From: Prevotella sp.
GTDB lineage: Bacteria; Bacteroidota; Bacteroidia; Bacteroidales; Bacteroidaceae
Length of the DNA stretch: 64,000 nucleotides
Assembly: GCA_017548605.1 (NCBI GenBank)
Contig: JAFYZT010000040.1
Span: forward strand, 62,001 to 126,000
Direction: 5' to 3'
The notes beneath the pieces were generated by a model. The model saw nothing but the letters and a program-made list of their open reading frames with translations. It ran no database searches and had not been told where the DNA came from. A program made the translations under genes and the position numbers. This document shows positions 63,330-64,000 of the stretch, one piece after another. Each line of letters begins with the position of its first letter. The stretch's first letter is position 1.

Positions 63330-64000
63330 TTCCGTTGTTGTCGGTCATCATATCTTCCCTCATCTTCCGGCATAAGCTCTCATGGGTACGGTGCATGTGT
63401 ATATAAATGCACATAAGCACGATTATCTCAAAGAGAAAATATACCCAGGGACAATTAGCAAGGCATGTGATATATAACACAATAGCTCTTGTGTTGAAAG
63501 AGAGGATGTTGGTATATTTCATGAGTGGTCGGCTACCATCGAGGAACCGTTCACGTACCTTCGCCGGCACCTTTTCCACTTCTCCATATTTTTTTTTCAG
63601 TGTAGCGTAGAAATTTTGGAACTCCGGTGTTCTTCGTTCCTGTGCCTTGCAGTAGTTGGCATAGTTGTAATAGAACAATCGTTTCCAGAACGCATTCTTT
63701 TTCGGCAAATTATCATAAATACTGCGTTGCTGCGCATAAGTGTCCAGTTCACTTCCTTTTTTCCCTTTCAGAAAGAGGAGGTGTATCTGTCGGTAGTAAT
63801 CTGCGTCAGAGCTTTGCGGAGAGTGGCAAATGAGTCCCGCCACGGCAGCGAGCACCCATATCCATACGCCCCATTTGATGTCTGTCCCAGGCATCAGTTG
63901 CGGCATGATTCTCAAACAAAGTGCGAAGTATATGGAAAAGAACCATACATCACCTGCAAATCCATCGAGAACCCTTCCCACAAGTGTTTTCTGATTCGTC
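63322..64000 (-). CDS. CDP-alcohol phosphatidyltransferase-like membrane protein, cut by the window edge
   Basis: The frame is open to base 64000, so the N-terminus lies outside; the GTG at 63981 is not the true start. The visible part begins TNQKTLVGRVLDGFAGDVWF, resembling the second half of the CDP-alcohol phosphotransferase motif (G-x3-D-x3-D); here the second Asp comes one residue later (G-RVL-D-GFAG-D). Several hydrophobic segments follow, with a charged central loop. Next to ino1 it most likely makes phosphatidylinositol phosphate from CDP-diacylglycerol and inositol-phosphate. The family call rests on partial motif and context. Confidence 0.7.
   Translation of the reverse strand, partial: TNQKTLVGRVLDGFAGDVWFFSIYFALCLRIMPQLMPGTDIKWGVWIWVLAAVAGLICHSPQSSDADYYRQIHLLFLKGKKGSELDTYAQQRSIYDNLPKKNAFWKRLFYYNYANYCKAQERRTPEFQNFYATLKKKYGEVEKVPAKVRERFLDGSRPLMKYTNILSFNTRAIVLYITCLANCPWVYFLFEIIVLMCIYIHMHRTHESLCRKMREDMMTDNNGNE

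Noticed and set aside
1-64000. tRNA, rRNA, insertion sequences, prophage or defence systems
   Set aside because: Looked for T-loop signatures, transposase and integrase motifs and phage genes by eye; none seen. AddAB is the only defence-related complex and is a housekeeping repair system.

Overview
The window looks like chromosomal DNA of a Bacteroidales bacterium, most likely Prevotella or a close relative. The promoters follow the Bacteroidetes pattern (-7 box TAnnTTTG, often with TTG or TTTG 19-21 bases upstream). Shine-Dalgarno sequences are mostly weak. The gene content also fits: SusC-like and DUF5686 barrels, a short RpoD, a Rho with a long acidic insertion, AddAB, a complete Rnf operon and a myo-inositol lipid locus. 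I saw no tRNA, rRNA, CRISPR array, phage or insertion sequence.

Layout. 1-6000: the edge of a gene running off the left end, a secreted protein, and a minus-strand signalling operon of a 1197-residue two-part sensor kinase, a response regulator and a small membrane protein. 6100-12860: a hexuronate catabolism cluster (KDPG aldolase, KDG kinase, divergent LacI-type regulator, altronate dehydratase, NhaC-family transporter, unknown protein). 12980-16550: GH25 lysozyme, a zinc-ribbon protein with a 13-residue Ser/Thr/Lys/Pro repeat tail, and a J-domain co-chaperone. 16900-26200: core information genes rpsA, rpoD, addA and addB. 26300-33100: galE after the rnfBCDGEA operon, led by an RseC-like gene. 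33200-37400: small envelope and secreted proteins, a Gfo/Idh/MocA oxidoreductase and a DUF445 membrane protein. 37600-42300: engB, uup and rho.

42300-47900: a TPR protein, an orphan substrate-binding lipoprotein and a GH3 glycosidase. 48000-54250: an ECF sigma factor, a probable anti-sigma factor, a secreted protein, a mini-ORF and a large outer-membrane barrel protein. 54500-58200: radA, a secreted protein with a C-terminal sorting-like domain, a LacI-type regulator with a likely self-operator, and a candidate small RNA. 58200-64000: a minus-strand operon of a CDP-alcohol phosphotransferase (cut by the edge), HAD phosphatase, inositol-3-phosphate synthase, DUF5686 barrel and thioesterase.

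How the parts work together. The hexuronate genes cover altronate to pyruvate plus glyceraldehyde-3-phosphate; the isomerase and reductase steps must be encoded elsewhere. Rnf couples ferredoxin and NAD redox to ion pumping. The right-hand operon fits synthesis of inositol phospholipids or sphingolipids, as known in gut Bacteroidetes. Most of the window is ordinary. The items most worth following up are the split-catalysis sensor kinase, the candidate small RNA at about 58064-58151, the start codons placed almost on top of promoters, and the altered motifs in the lipid operon.
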